Positions 35,401 through 41,701 of a DNA stretch of 64,000 nucleotides are shown piece by piece. Position 1 is the stretch's first letter; the number at the start of each line of letters is the position of its first letter. The notes under the pieces are model-generated. The model was not told the origin of the DNA. It made no database searches and worked only from the letters and a program-made list of their open reading frames with translations. A program made the position numbers and the translations under genes. The stretch comes from Mesorhizobium sp. WSM4306 (GTDB taxonomy: Bacteria; Pseudomonadota; Alphaproteobacteria; Rhizobiales; Rhizobiaceae): contig NZ_VFTC01000001.1 of assembly GCF_007003975.1 (NCBI RefSeq), positions 62,001-126,000 on the forward strand, given 5' to 3'.

Positions 35401-35671
35401 TCCATCTTCGCGGAAATCCTGCAACGAGGCATGGCGAAGGTCGTGCTCGCCGCGAAGATGCTTCACGCGGCCCACCAGCCCCGGCTGCGTTGCCAGCCTC
35501 TTCATCCCCTTGGGGGCGGCCCCTGCGTGCTCCTGGACGCGGGGCCAGAGCCGTTCGCGCATTTCCCGGTTCAAGGTGATGAAGGCCGCGCCGACATAGC
35601 GTGCCTCGCTCTGCCATGAGAGCGAACGCCGGCTTGCCCTGCTCGCGCTCCACGCCGAGCAACTCACTCAC
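35401..35671 (-). pseudogene. Remnant of an ATP-dependent DNA ligase (LigD-type C terminus)
   Basis: Two frames joined by one frameshift near 35606 give SELLGVEREQGKPAFALMAE, then ARYVGAAFITLNREMRERLW and PRVQEHAGAAPKGMKRLATQ, ending GRVKHLRGEHDLRHASLQDF. This corresponds to the OB-fold end of the NHEJ-type ATP-dependent ligases of rhizobia. The catalytic nucleotidyltransferase domain is missing. It abuts the truncated-globin gene, tail to tail. Confidence 0.75.
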
Positions 35672-35883
35672 TCACCTAGGTAGCATTTAATTTTCCACCA
35701 GGCGCAACCTCTAGGCCACCGGCGCGGGTTCGAAGGATAATAGAGATGATATGGGCGTCTGGTGCTACCAGTAGCGCGAATGGCCGGTATGGGTGTACGT
35801 GCTTGAACGCTAGCGACTCTTCCTATGAACGGCCGCAGCACCTTCCACCGCCCACCGCGCAACGGCAGCCAATGTCCGGCTTG

Positions 35884-36240
35884 TCAGTACCGGCAAACCC
35901 GAACCCGTTCCAGCACCCGGTGGTGATGGTGCCAGTGCCTCACCCACTTCACGTGGCAATGACGATGATGCCGGTAATAGTAGCGATGTGGGTAGCGGGC
36001 CACGTAGCCGGGATAATAATCGTGATACCGGGGGCCGTAATAGCGGCCGCCATAGTCGTAAAACGGGCCGCCGCCGTAGAAGGGGCCGCCGCCGTAGAAG
36101 GGGCCACCGCCGAACGGGCCGAAGCCGCCGAAGGGACCAAAGAAGCCGATCCCAGGACCGAAGAATCGTGCATCCGCAGGCACGACCGTGGCTGCGGCGG
36201 AGGCGATGGCAATCACCGAAGCAAGTAACAGTTTTCTCAT
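35884..36240 (-). CDS. Secreted Gly/Phe/Tyr/His-rich repeat protein
   Basis: 118 aa. Signal peptide MRKLLLASVIAIASAAATVV, PADA. The mature part is low complexity: FGPFGGFGPFGGGPFYGGGP with four GGGPFY-like units, then Tyr-rich GGRYYGPRYHDYYPGYVARY, and a basic His-rich end (RHHRHCHVKWVRHWHHHHRV) with two Cys. The composition suggests a cell-surface or metal-binding role. GGGAGGTTGCC precedes the ATG. I do not know the family's function. Confidence 0.75.
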   Translation of the reverse strand: MRKLLLASVIAIASAAATVVPADARFFGPGIGFFGPFGGFGPFGGGPFYGGGPFYGGGPFYDYGGRYYGPRYHDYYPGYVARYPHRYYYRHHRHCHVKWVRHWHHHHRVLERVRVCRY

Positions 36241-36444
36241 GGCAACCTCCCAGAAGGCCGATCACCCGATAAACGCCCGCAGAAGCCGTATGTTCCCGAT
36301 CGCTAATATGCAGGGCGCTCCCGCGCTTCCGGTGGGTTTGGTGGTGGTTATTGTGATTGTATTCTTTTCTTCAAAGGGTAGGCCCAGTCGACCTCGATTG
36401 CGGTCGATTACACTCGGGCACCCCGCTTGGGAGGACCGAGGAAG

Positions 36445-36630
36445 TTAATGCCGCGGGTGCTCATGGCCCCTCTTTAGAATTCGGGCTTCGCGCATCACGG
36501 ATGAGAGATCGTAGCCCAGCAACGATACGAGCGCTCGCACCTGTTCTTCAGAAACACCGGTTTCACGCGCAACTTTACGCACGAACTCGACTTTCGGGTC
36601 CAAAGGTTTTTCTTTTTCTTCGTCAGCCAT
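36445..36630 (-). CDS. DUF3606 family protein
   Basis: 61 aa. The core KVEFVRKVARETGVSEEQVR followed by LVSLLGYDLSSVMREARIL matches the short rhizobial DUF3606 family, which may form a small helical DNA-binding-like fold. The start Met is the first ATG; a TTG three codons earlier is unlikely. Function unknown. Confidence 0.75.
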   Translation of the reverse strand: MADEEKEKPLDPKVEFVRKVARETGVSEEQVRALVSLLGYDLSSVMREARILKRGHEHPRH

Positions 36631-36701
36631 CAGGCACAATTCGGCGACAGCTTAAAGGTTTCAGGGAAGAACGTTTTCGCTGCCGATGGCTCTCTCAGCC
36701 G

Positions 36702-36779
36702 CTACAACCTCATCGACCATAACACCACCAGTGCCACCACGATGCCGACGAAACAGAACGCGACCCAGACGCTGGTCAT
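36702..36779 (-). CDS. Candidate 25-residue single-pass membrane peptide
   Basis: MTSVWVAFCFVGIVVALVVL followed by WSMRL is almost entirely one transmembrane helix with a C-terminal Arg. It begins 9 nt after the stop of the DUF768 gene on the same strand, so translational coupling is conceivable. The ribosome-binding sequence is weak (GAGTGAAAGCATCG). It is too short to be called from composition alone. Confidence 0.4.
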   Translation of the reverse strand: MTSVWVAFCFVGIVVALVVLWSMRL

Positions 36780-36787
36780 CGATGCTT

Positions 36788-37009
36788 TCACTCAGATAAG
36801 CCGGCATCGTGGTGCACGATTGCGTCTAGGATAGCCTCGTAAACACTCCCGGTTTCTTCCTCAATTTCAACACTGCTGATGCCGATCGCCTTGGCGTCGG
36901 CGAATAGCTTTTGAGTGAGCTCGGCAACTGAGATGATGTCGGCGCCGACGGTCTCGGGAACGTTGACCGAAATCCACTTATACAAAAAGTCGGTGCCGCG
37001 GGCGCTCAT
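36788..37009 (-). CDS. DUF768 family protein
   Basis: 73 aa, matching the family along its length: FLYKWISVNVPETVGADIIS, VAELTQKLFADAKAIGISSV and EETGSVYEAILDAIVHHDAG. I know this family mainly from Mesorhizobium, where it occurs in multiple copies; no function is established. Here it lies within the accessory region. Confidence 0.82.
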   Translation of the reverse strand: MSARGTDFLYKWISVNVPETVGADIISVAELTQKLFADAKAIGISSVEIEEETGSVYEAILDAIVHHDAGLSE

Positions 37010-37093
37010 CAGAAGATAAGCTGACGACGTTTATTAGGTTCCGCGCGGATAGACATTCCGCGAGGGAAGAACGCATGCAGTACCGAAGAGAAG

Positions 37094-37285
37094 CTAGAGC
37101 CGAACGATCTTATCGAGATGCAGGCGTATCCGCTGGCCTTCCGCAAATGACAGCGCCAACGATTCCAGATCGAATGAGCGGCTAAGTTCCTGGTCTTCCT
37201 CGACCACGCGGACGAACCATTCGCCGCATGCTTCGACCACTTCGATGCAAGGCAAGGCCTTGCGGAAGGGAACCACGTTATCCAT
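37094..37285 (-). CDS. Small orphan protein, paralogue A
   Basis: 63 aa. The motif VVEACGEWFVRVVEEDQE and the end ALSFAEGQRIRLHLDKIVRL are shared with the 63-aa protein at 38093-38284. GGGAGGCGGTG stands directly before the ATG, which decides the start. No domain is recognised; a small beta-strand/helix fold is likely. Confidence 0.75.
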   Translation of the reverse strand: MDNVVPFRKALPCIEVVEACGEWFVRVVEEDQELSRSFDLESLALSFAEGQRIRLHLDKIVRL

Positions 37286-37484
37286 CACCGCCTCCCTACG
37301 AAAAGCAATGGCAACGTCGAATTTTATAAGACCGGCCAGCGGCGGTTTTCAATATCAAAAGTTGGGCTCCCGAGCCGCTCCCTGCAATCCGAGTTCCTAG
37401 CGCAACCCCCGCATGATGGCTTCGAAGATCAGGCCAATTTCTTCATCGATCTCCTGCCCCGGAATGCCTTGGGTTTCCGCCTCC

Positions 37485-37655
37485 CTAAGGTCGTTCAGCG
37501 CCTCCTTGCTGCACGGCGCCAGGTATGATCAGCGCCCCTTGATCGCGCTCCGAGTATCGGAAGCCAATAAAAAACAGGCCTATGATGAGCAGGCAAATCA
37601 CCAGCACCGTGACGAGAGTTCCTCCTGAAAATTTGGCCGCCGGTTTGTCTTCCAT
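37485..37655 (-). CDS. Small single-pass membrane protein
   Basis: 56 aa. Residues about 11-32 (TLVTVLVICLLIIGLFFIGF) form one transmembrane helix after a short MEDKPAAKFSGG cytoplasmic start; the C-terminal part RYSERDQGALIIPGAVQQGG is polar. GAGGCGAATTACC precedes the ATG. Function unknown. A second open frame in the 100 bases downstream (to 37397) reads EALNDLREAETQGIPGQEID and on to AIMRGLR, with AAGGAGG before it but no clear start codon. Confidence 0.65.
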   Translation of the reverse strand: MEDKPAAKFSGGTLVTVLVICLLIIGLFFIGFRYSERDQGALIIPGAVQQGGAERP

Positions 37656-38092
37656 GGTAATTCGCCTCGGTAGATAATCCGCCGGATACGTCGGAGGTTC
37701 CAAGCGTCGCATCCGAAGGCGGCTCGGATCCGTCGCGCTGACATCTCGAACCCAGGGATTGTCGCCCAAATTTGCATCGAAGCGGCCGGAGCGAGGAGCG
37801 CAACCACAGCGTGATTTGCGGCGCGCGGGCCAGAGTTTTACCAAGTCTTGCCCGGGCAAAACAGGCCACGCATCCAGACGAGCGTGGCCAGCAAATGGCC
37901 GGTGCGGTGCATGAGGAGAGTCCATCGCGTCGGTCATTGCGGCGAGTTCGGAAAGCCGCGTCGGCTAGCTAGGGCCGGTCAGTTTTCCAGCAATGGCTTG
38001 GTATGAATCCGTACCATCTTTTTTAATTGAAGGCCCGATTTCGGCGGCCATATAAATCCAAAATTGTCATCTACGGGCGAGGCAATTTTGCC
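37656..38092. other. Gap without a convincing gene
   Basis: 437 bases between two small opposite-strand genes. Frames on both strands are Arg/Ser-rich and start-poor. The last 60 bases are AT-richer and probably carry the promoter of paralogue B. Confidence 0.4.
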
Positions 38093-38284
38093 ATGGATGT
38101 AATCCAGGAAAGCGATACCCGCCAGAAGGCGGTTGAGGTGGTCGAAGCCTGCGGCGAATGGTTTGTCCATGTGGTCGAGGGCGATCAGGCAAGCAACATC
38201 TCATTCGAGCTTGAAGCCCTCGCGCTTGTCTATGCGGAAGGCCAGCGGAAGCGCTTGGGCCTGGACAAGGTCATGCGGCTCTAA
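38093..38284 (+). CDS. Small orphan protein, paralogue B
   Basis: 63 aa, same length as paralogue A on the other strand. It shares VEVVEACGEWFVHVVEGDQA and ALVYAEGQRKRLGLDKVMRL. GGGCGAGGCAATTTTGCC precedes the ATG; the frame extends 22 codons upstream but the first Met of the paralogue lies here. Confidence 0.75.
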   Translation: MDVIQESDTRQKAVEVVEACGEWFVHVVEGDQASNISFELEALALVYAEGQRKRLGLDKVMRL

Positions 38285-38506
38285 AGCATTTGCCCCCAAG
38301 CGGACCACTATCCAAACAGCCGAACGCATTGTGCAGGAGCCTCGGCTTCCTTTTGCCTTGTTCGTCGCAACGATATCAGCGTTGCCGAGACATTCACGCC
38401 CTATGGCCAGAAAGCGTCGGCGTGAAGGCGTCGCGACCGAAGGCGGGCGCCGACGTCGGCCGGCGCTCCGCAAAACAAGGCTTTGGCCCGAGGTTTGCCG
38501 CGGCCT

Positions 38507-38947
38507 TCAGCCAGGAGCGGTCTGCGAATGTTCGCCACCCGGCTTCGAGATGCCGCTCAAAGCCACGGCTGCTTCTGTCGCTTCGCCATTTGTCGCAAGG
38601 TCGCCAAGGGAGATGATGCCGACGAGCCTCTTGTCGCGGTTGAGAACAGGGAGCCGTCGAACCTGCAAGTCGCCCATGTTCTCCAAAACATCCTCGATTT
38701 CTTCATCGTCAAAGCAGTATTTGACCTCTGCGCTCATGACGTCACGCACCTTGGTGTCAGGTCCCTTGCCCAACGCCACGCCGCGGATGGCGATATCGCG
38801 ATCGGTGATCATACCGACCAGCCGGTCGTTATTGCCTACGGGCATCACTCCAGCGTCTAGTTTGCCCATCATCAGCGCTACGTCGCGAATTGACTGCTCA
38901 GGATTGGCGACCTGAACATTCCTGGTCATGCGGTTACCGACTTTCAT
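38507..38947 (-). CDS. CBS-domain pair protein
   Basis: 146 aa with two CBS motifs: QSIRDVALMMGKLDAGVMPV, then LVGMITDRDIAIRGV (about 17-65); and EIEDVLENMGDLQVRRLPVL, then LVGIISLGDLATNGE (about 82-130). The C-terminal tail is Gly/Ser rich. GGAGAAATTGCC precedes the ATG. It is distantly related to the CBS protein at 6627-7058 but has a different tail, and lies in the accessory region, so it may have been acquired. Confidence 0.88.
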   Translation of the reverse strand: MKVGNRMTRNVQVANPEQSIRDVALMMGKLDAGVMPVGNNDRLVGMITDRDIAIRGVALGKGPDTKVRDVMSAEVKYCFDDEEIEDVLENMGDLQVRRLPVLNRDKRLVGIISLGDLATNGEATEAAVALSGISKPGGEHSQTAPG

Positions 38948-39165
38948 GGCAATTTCTCCGTCAGTTGCGAGCCCGCCGCCATATCGATGCTGACCGAGGG
39001 AACGAAATCTTCTGCGGTAACGTTCCATGGAATCTGGGATTGACTGCCTGGAGATTTTCACCCGCATCGTGGATGGCTGAAGGCGCTCCGGAGCGATTGG
39101 CGCCATAGTGGCGGCTCTCGAAGATTTCGGGGAAGATAAAGTGGGGTCGGTTGGCAGGTCGGCCG

Positions 39166-39327
39166 TCAGGATTTTTTATCGCCGTTTGGATTTGGCGCCG
39201 GCGCCTCGCGCACATCTCGCGGTGGCGGGTCGACATGTTGAGGCTCCGGCGATGCGTCCTGGTCTGGACGGACAGGCGTCTTCTTCGGGCTGGGTTTCGG
39301 CGGCGGATCTTTGATTTTGCCTCGCAT
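39166..39327 (-). CDS. Short Pro-rich orphan protein
   Basis: 53 aa, almost wholly Pro/Lys/Asp: KDPPPKPSPKKTPVRPDQDA, then HVDPPPRDVREAPAPNPNGD. It is predicted disordered. The composition is protein-like rather than antisense. No strong ribosome-binding site is seen, so the call is tentative. Confidence 0.45.
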   Translation of the reverse strand: MRGKIKDPPPKPSPKKTPVRPDQDASPEPQHVDPPPRDVREAPAPNPNGDKKS

Positions 39328-39446
39328 GCTCAAAGAACCGACATAGCCACTCTCTGGTTCCCACCGACGCTCCGATATTTTAGCAGCTGCGAAACAAAGT
39401 CCCCGCTCCCGCGTTGGATTTCGTCCACAAGGGGAGAAACTCGCAA

Positions 39447-39740
39447 ATGGATCCGGCAACTGCAGCAATGATGGTTCTGCTGTCGTGCAGCCCAAGCCAG
39501 GCTGTCTGCAAACCGCTCGATCCGTCACCGGCCAGGATGTTCGTATCCCTTGACGAATGCCAGGTTGCGTTGGCCAACAGGCTCGCAGGCGCCCCCAACG
39601 GCGAGATCGTCGGGCGATGCAGTCCGGTCGACCCATCCGCTACAGGTTCCCTTCCCGCGGGATATAGGTCGGTTGTCGTCACGCGCGGCATGGGCGCGAA
39701 TGCGGTGAGCAGTCGCTACATCGTGCTGCACAAAGACTGA
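39447..39740 (+). CDS. Conserved small Cys-containing protein
   Basis: 97 aa. The opening MDPATAAMMVLLSCSPSQAV is a short hydrophobic leader that may act as an export signal. Four Cys are spread through CSPSQAVC, LDECQVAL and VGRCSPVD. The end GYRSVVVTRGMG and SSRYIVLHKD matches a rhizobial hypothetical family that I recall. GGGGAGAAACTCGCAA precedes the ATG. Function unknown. Confidence 0.7.
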   Translation: MDPATAAMMVLLSCSPSQAVCKPLDPSPARMFVSLDECQVALANRLAGAPNGEIVGRCSPVDPSATGSLPAGYRSVVVTRGMGANAVSSRYIVLHKD

Positions 39741-39758
39741 AGCCCGCCACCGTGAGGC
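39741..39758 (+). repeat. 18-bp direct repeat, copy 1
   Basis: AGCCCGCCACCGTGAGGC, starting immediately after the preceding stop codon. The same 18 bases recur at 40087-40104, on the far side of a small minus-strand gene. Confidence 0.85.
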
Positions 39759-39778
39759 ATCCGGCACGGCCGCCCGAG

Positions 39779-40018
39779 CTACTCCAAAGGCGGCTCTTCG
39801 CTCGGTGGAGTCAAAACGGTAATATCCATTCTGGCGATTGTCGATGCGGCGCGCCCCTGCGCACCAGGATCTGTGTCGCCACTTTCTGCCACCATCGCCT
39901 TGGCGCGATGTCCTACGCTGTCTGCGCTTTTGCCTGGCACAAATACTTCGCCCGGTTCTGTCTTTGCGGGTTTCGTTTCCGGTACCTGCCGATGTTGATT
40001 TCCAATCGCCGAGACCAT
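39779..40018 (-). CDS. Small hydrophilic orphan protein
   Basis: 79 aa, no hydrophobic segment. It reads MVSAIGNQHRQVPETKPAKT at the start and ends ARMDITVLTPPSEEPPLE. The start is set by GCGGAGGTATCA before the ATG. It sits between two copies of an 18-bp direct repeat. Not recognised. Confidence 0.6.
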   Translation of the reverse strand: MVSAIGNQHRQVPETKPAKTEPGEVFVPGKSADSVGHRAKAMVAESGDTDPGAQGRAASTIARMDITVLTPPSEEPPLE

Positions 40019-40086
40019 TGATACCTCCGCTTGGTGAGGCCGTGACGATACCTGCCAAAGCTGTAGCGAGGCTGACCATTCCAAAC

Positions 40087-40112
40087 AGCCCGCCACCGTG
40101 AGGCGGCGGGCT
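40087..40112. repeat. 18-bp direct repeat copy 2, inside a hairpin
   Basis: AGCCCGCCACCGTGAGGC (40087-40104) is identical to 39741-39758. Here it is followed by GGCGGGCT, which pairs with AGCCCGCC, so this copy forms a hairpin with a weak T-run. It could act as a terminator for rightward or leftward transcripts. Confidence 0.7.
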
Positions 40113-40319
40113 TCAAGTCGCCGACTTGGCAACCTAATCAGAAGTGATCGGATTGCTCCCGCTCGTCGTCGTCTCTCTGCGCTCGGCCCAAACGCCGTCT
40201 GCGTTCGTGGCACTCAACCTCAGCCCCCTTGATGCGGCGCCGGTTTCGCCCGACAATAGGGAACGATTTCGCCCGCCATGTGTTAGACGCCCATGAATCC
40301 CGCAGACCCAGGACCCGGA

Positions 40320-40526
40320 ATGGCAGCCGATCTTCAGACGATGCGACTCGCCGATGCCCTGCAGCGCATCAAACAGACCGAGCTCGCGCTTGTACGCAGC
40401 GAGGAAATGGTGGCTGAGAACCTCGCCATGTGCAGCAGGATACGATCTGCGAGGCGGCGTGTCATGAAGCCCGGAGGGCGTCTGGCGACAATCGACCCAA
40501 CAAGCCCGAAAGAATTCGCACAATGA
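40320..40526 (+). CDS. Small orphan protein, family C copy 1
   Basis: 68 aa. The centre ENLAMCSRIRSARRRVMKPG and the preceding ELALVRSEEMVA match the protein at 40660-40872, which has NLALCCRIRSAQRRVFEAR. AGGACCCGGA before the ATG supports this start over one nine codons upstream. The stop overlaps an ATGA that begins ATGATCGCGACCC, exactly as copy 2 overlaps its neighbour. Confidence 0.6.
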   Translation: MAADLQTMRLADALQRIKQTELALVRSEEMVAENLAMCSRIRSARRRVMKPGGRLATIDPTSPKEFAQ

Positions 40527-40659
40527 TCGCGACCCACTGCGGATGGTGTGGGAGGGGTTGCCGGCGGCCTTAGCGGTCGTCAGCCAATACGTCGCAGGAA
40601 CCAAAGCTTTCGGCAGGGTTGGTATTCCGAAGGGACCGCAACCCAAAGGAAGCGGAATA

Positions 40660-40872
40660 ATGGACCTGATGAACTTGGAACTGGCCAGAGCACGACAGCG
40701 TGTCGGTCGTGCAAAGCTGGATCTCGAACGCGCTGAAAACTTGCTCGATGAAGAGTGCGGCGTCGCCGTGAACCTCGCCTTGTGTTGCCGAATTCGCTCT
40801 GCGCAACGGCGCGTGTTCGAGGCTCGGCAGCGGCTCACGAAGATCGACCCCATCAGGCAAATTGACCGATGA
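40660..40872 (+). CDS. Small orphan protein, family C copy 2
   Basis: 70 aa, predicted helical: LELARARQRVGRAKLDLERA, ENLLDEECGVAVNLALCCRI, RSAQRRVFEARQRLTK. The heptad-like Leu/Ala spacing suggests a coiled coil. AAGGAAGCGGAATA precedes the ATG. Its stop overlaps the next start (ATGA), giving a two-gene unit. Related to the copy 337 bp upstream. Confidence 0.65.
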   Translation: MDLMNLELARARQRVGRAKLDLERAENLLDEECGVAVNLALCCRIRSAQRRVFEARQRLTKIDPIRQIDR

Positions 40873-41081
40873 TCGCGACCCTGAACCCCGAAATCGCGAG
40901 AAGTGGGCCCATCTATCGCCCGGCGCAACTCGCGCTACTGCGGTATCAGTTGATGCAACACTTCGAAAGCACCGACTCTGCAGCCAGGCAGGTCGAGGAC
41001 GAGCTGGCCAAGCTGTCCATAGCAACCGCTATAGATCGGCTCGCGGGTTACCCGAGGCAGCTGTCTCAAATGTCGAGATAG
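40869..41081 (+). CDS. Small orphan protein, coupled to family C copy 2
   Basis: 70 aa: MIATLNPEIARSGPIYRPAQ, then LMQHFESTDSAARQVEDELA. It begins ATGATCGCGACCC, the same bases as the truncated frame after family C copy 1 (40523), which therefore looks like the decayed first copy of this gene. No domain recognised. Confidence 0.55.
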   Translation: MIATLNPEIARSGPIYRPAQLALLRYQLMQHFESTDSAARQVEDELAKLSIATAIDRLAGYPRQLSQMSR

Positions 41082-41138
41082 CCGGCAGCGACAAGCATAG
41101 CCTTGTATCGTCCGGCAAATCGGCTGGGCACACGGCAG

Positions 41139-41353
41139 AGGTAGGCGGAGGCGCGCACCTAGTTCGCCATCAAAGCTGGCCGGGTCGAATTGCAGCAACC
41201 CGCTGTGGGGATAGCCGTGAATTCTCCGAAGATCGGTTCTCCATCCTCCTCGTGGAAATCGACACGCACCATGTCGAATTCGCTGCCAAGCGCCTCGGCT
41301 GCCTCGATCATCCGGGCGAGGCACTTCGGAGGGGGATTTCCAGGCTCGAGTCG
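41139..41353 (-). pseudogene. Frameshifted remnant of a TupA-like ATP-grasp protein
   Basis: One frame reads ARMIEAAEALGSEFDMVRVD, then FHEEDGEPIFGEFTAIPTAG; after a shift near 41200 the other reads SGLLQFDPASFDGELGARLR. Together these are the ATP-grasp end (FDxVRVDLYxxxGxxYFGExTxxPxxGLxxFxP) of TupA-like proteins found in surface-polysaccharide clusters. The N-terminal two thirds are missing. The rest of 41082-41701 shows no gene. Confidence 0.7.
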
Positions 41354-41701
41354 ATCGCGCCTGGACGATGTTGAGCGGGCGCCGATCGCGATCCAGGTGG
41401 CCCGTATTCTTGGCTGCGGTGTCCTTGCAACTTCCGGACGACTAGGCGACCGGGATTCGCCGGTCAAACCGGATAATGCAAGCGCCGAAATGGAGCCGTG
41501 GTTCAACCCGAAGGCGGATTGAGCTTCAGATGCTGGATCAGAGTTTTATTACCCACGACGTCGCTCCAGTCGCATCAGTCGCCGGTTCCATCGCCATTAT
41601 GCATGGCGGTTGTGCGGTACGGAGCCGAGAGCAAGTTTCTCAGCCACCTCCGCGCGACCCAACAGCGCTTGCGCATCCGCAACGCTATTTCGGAACGACC
41701 A

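Noticed and set aside
37772..37972. 66-codon plus-strand Arg/Ser-rich frame
   Set aside because: No start signal, biased composition, no family resemblance.
40134..40928. 264-codon minus-strand frame over the small orphan genes
   Set aside because: Opposite to better-supported plus-strand genes with ATGA couplings; Ser/Arg/Pro-rich composition suggests antisense.
34488..41500. Possible attR copy of the tRNA-Leu 3' end
   Set aside because: I looked for a repeat of the T-arm and acceptor end downstream and did not see one by eye; a computed search is needed before claiming attachment sites.
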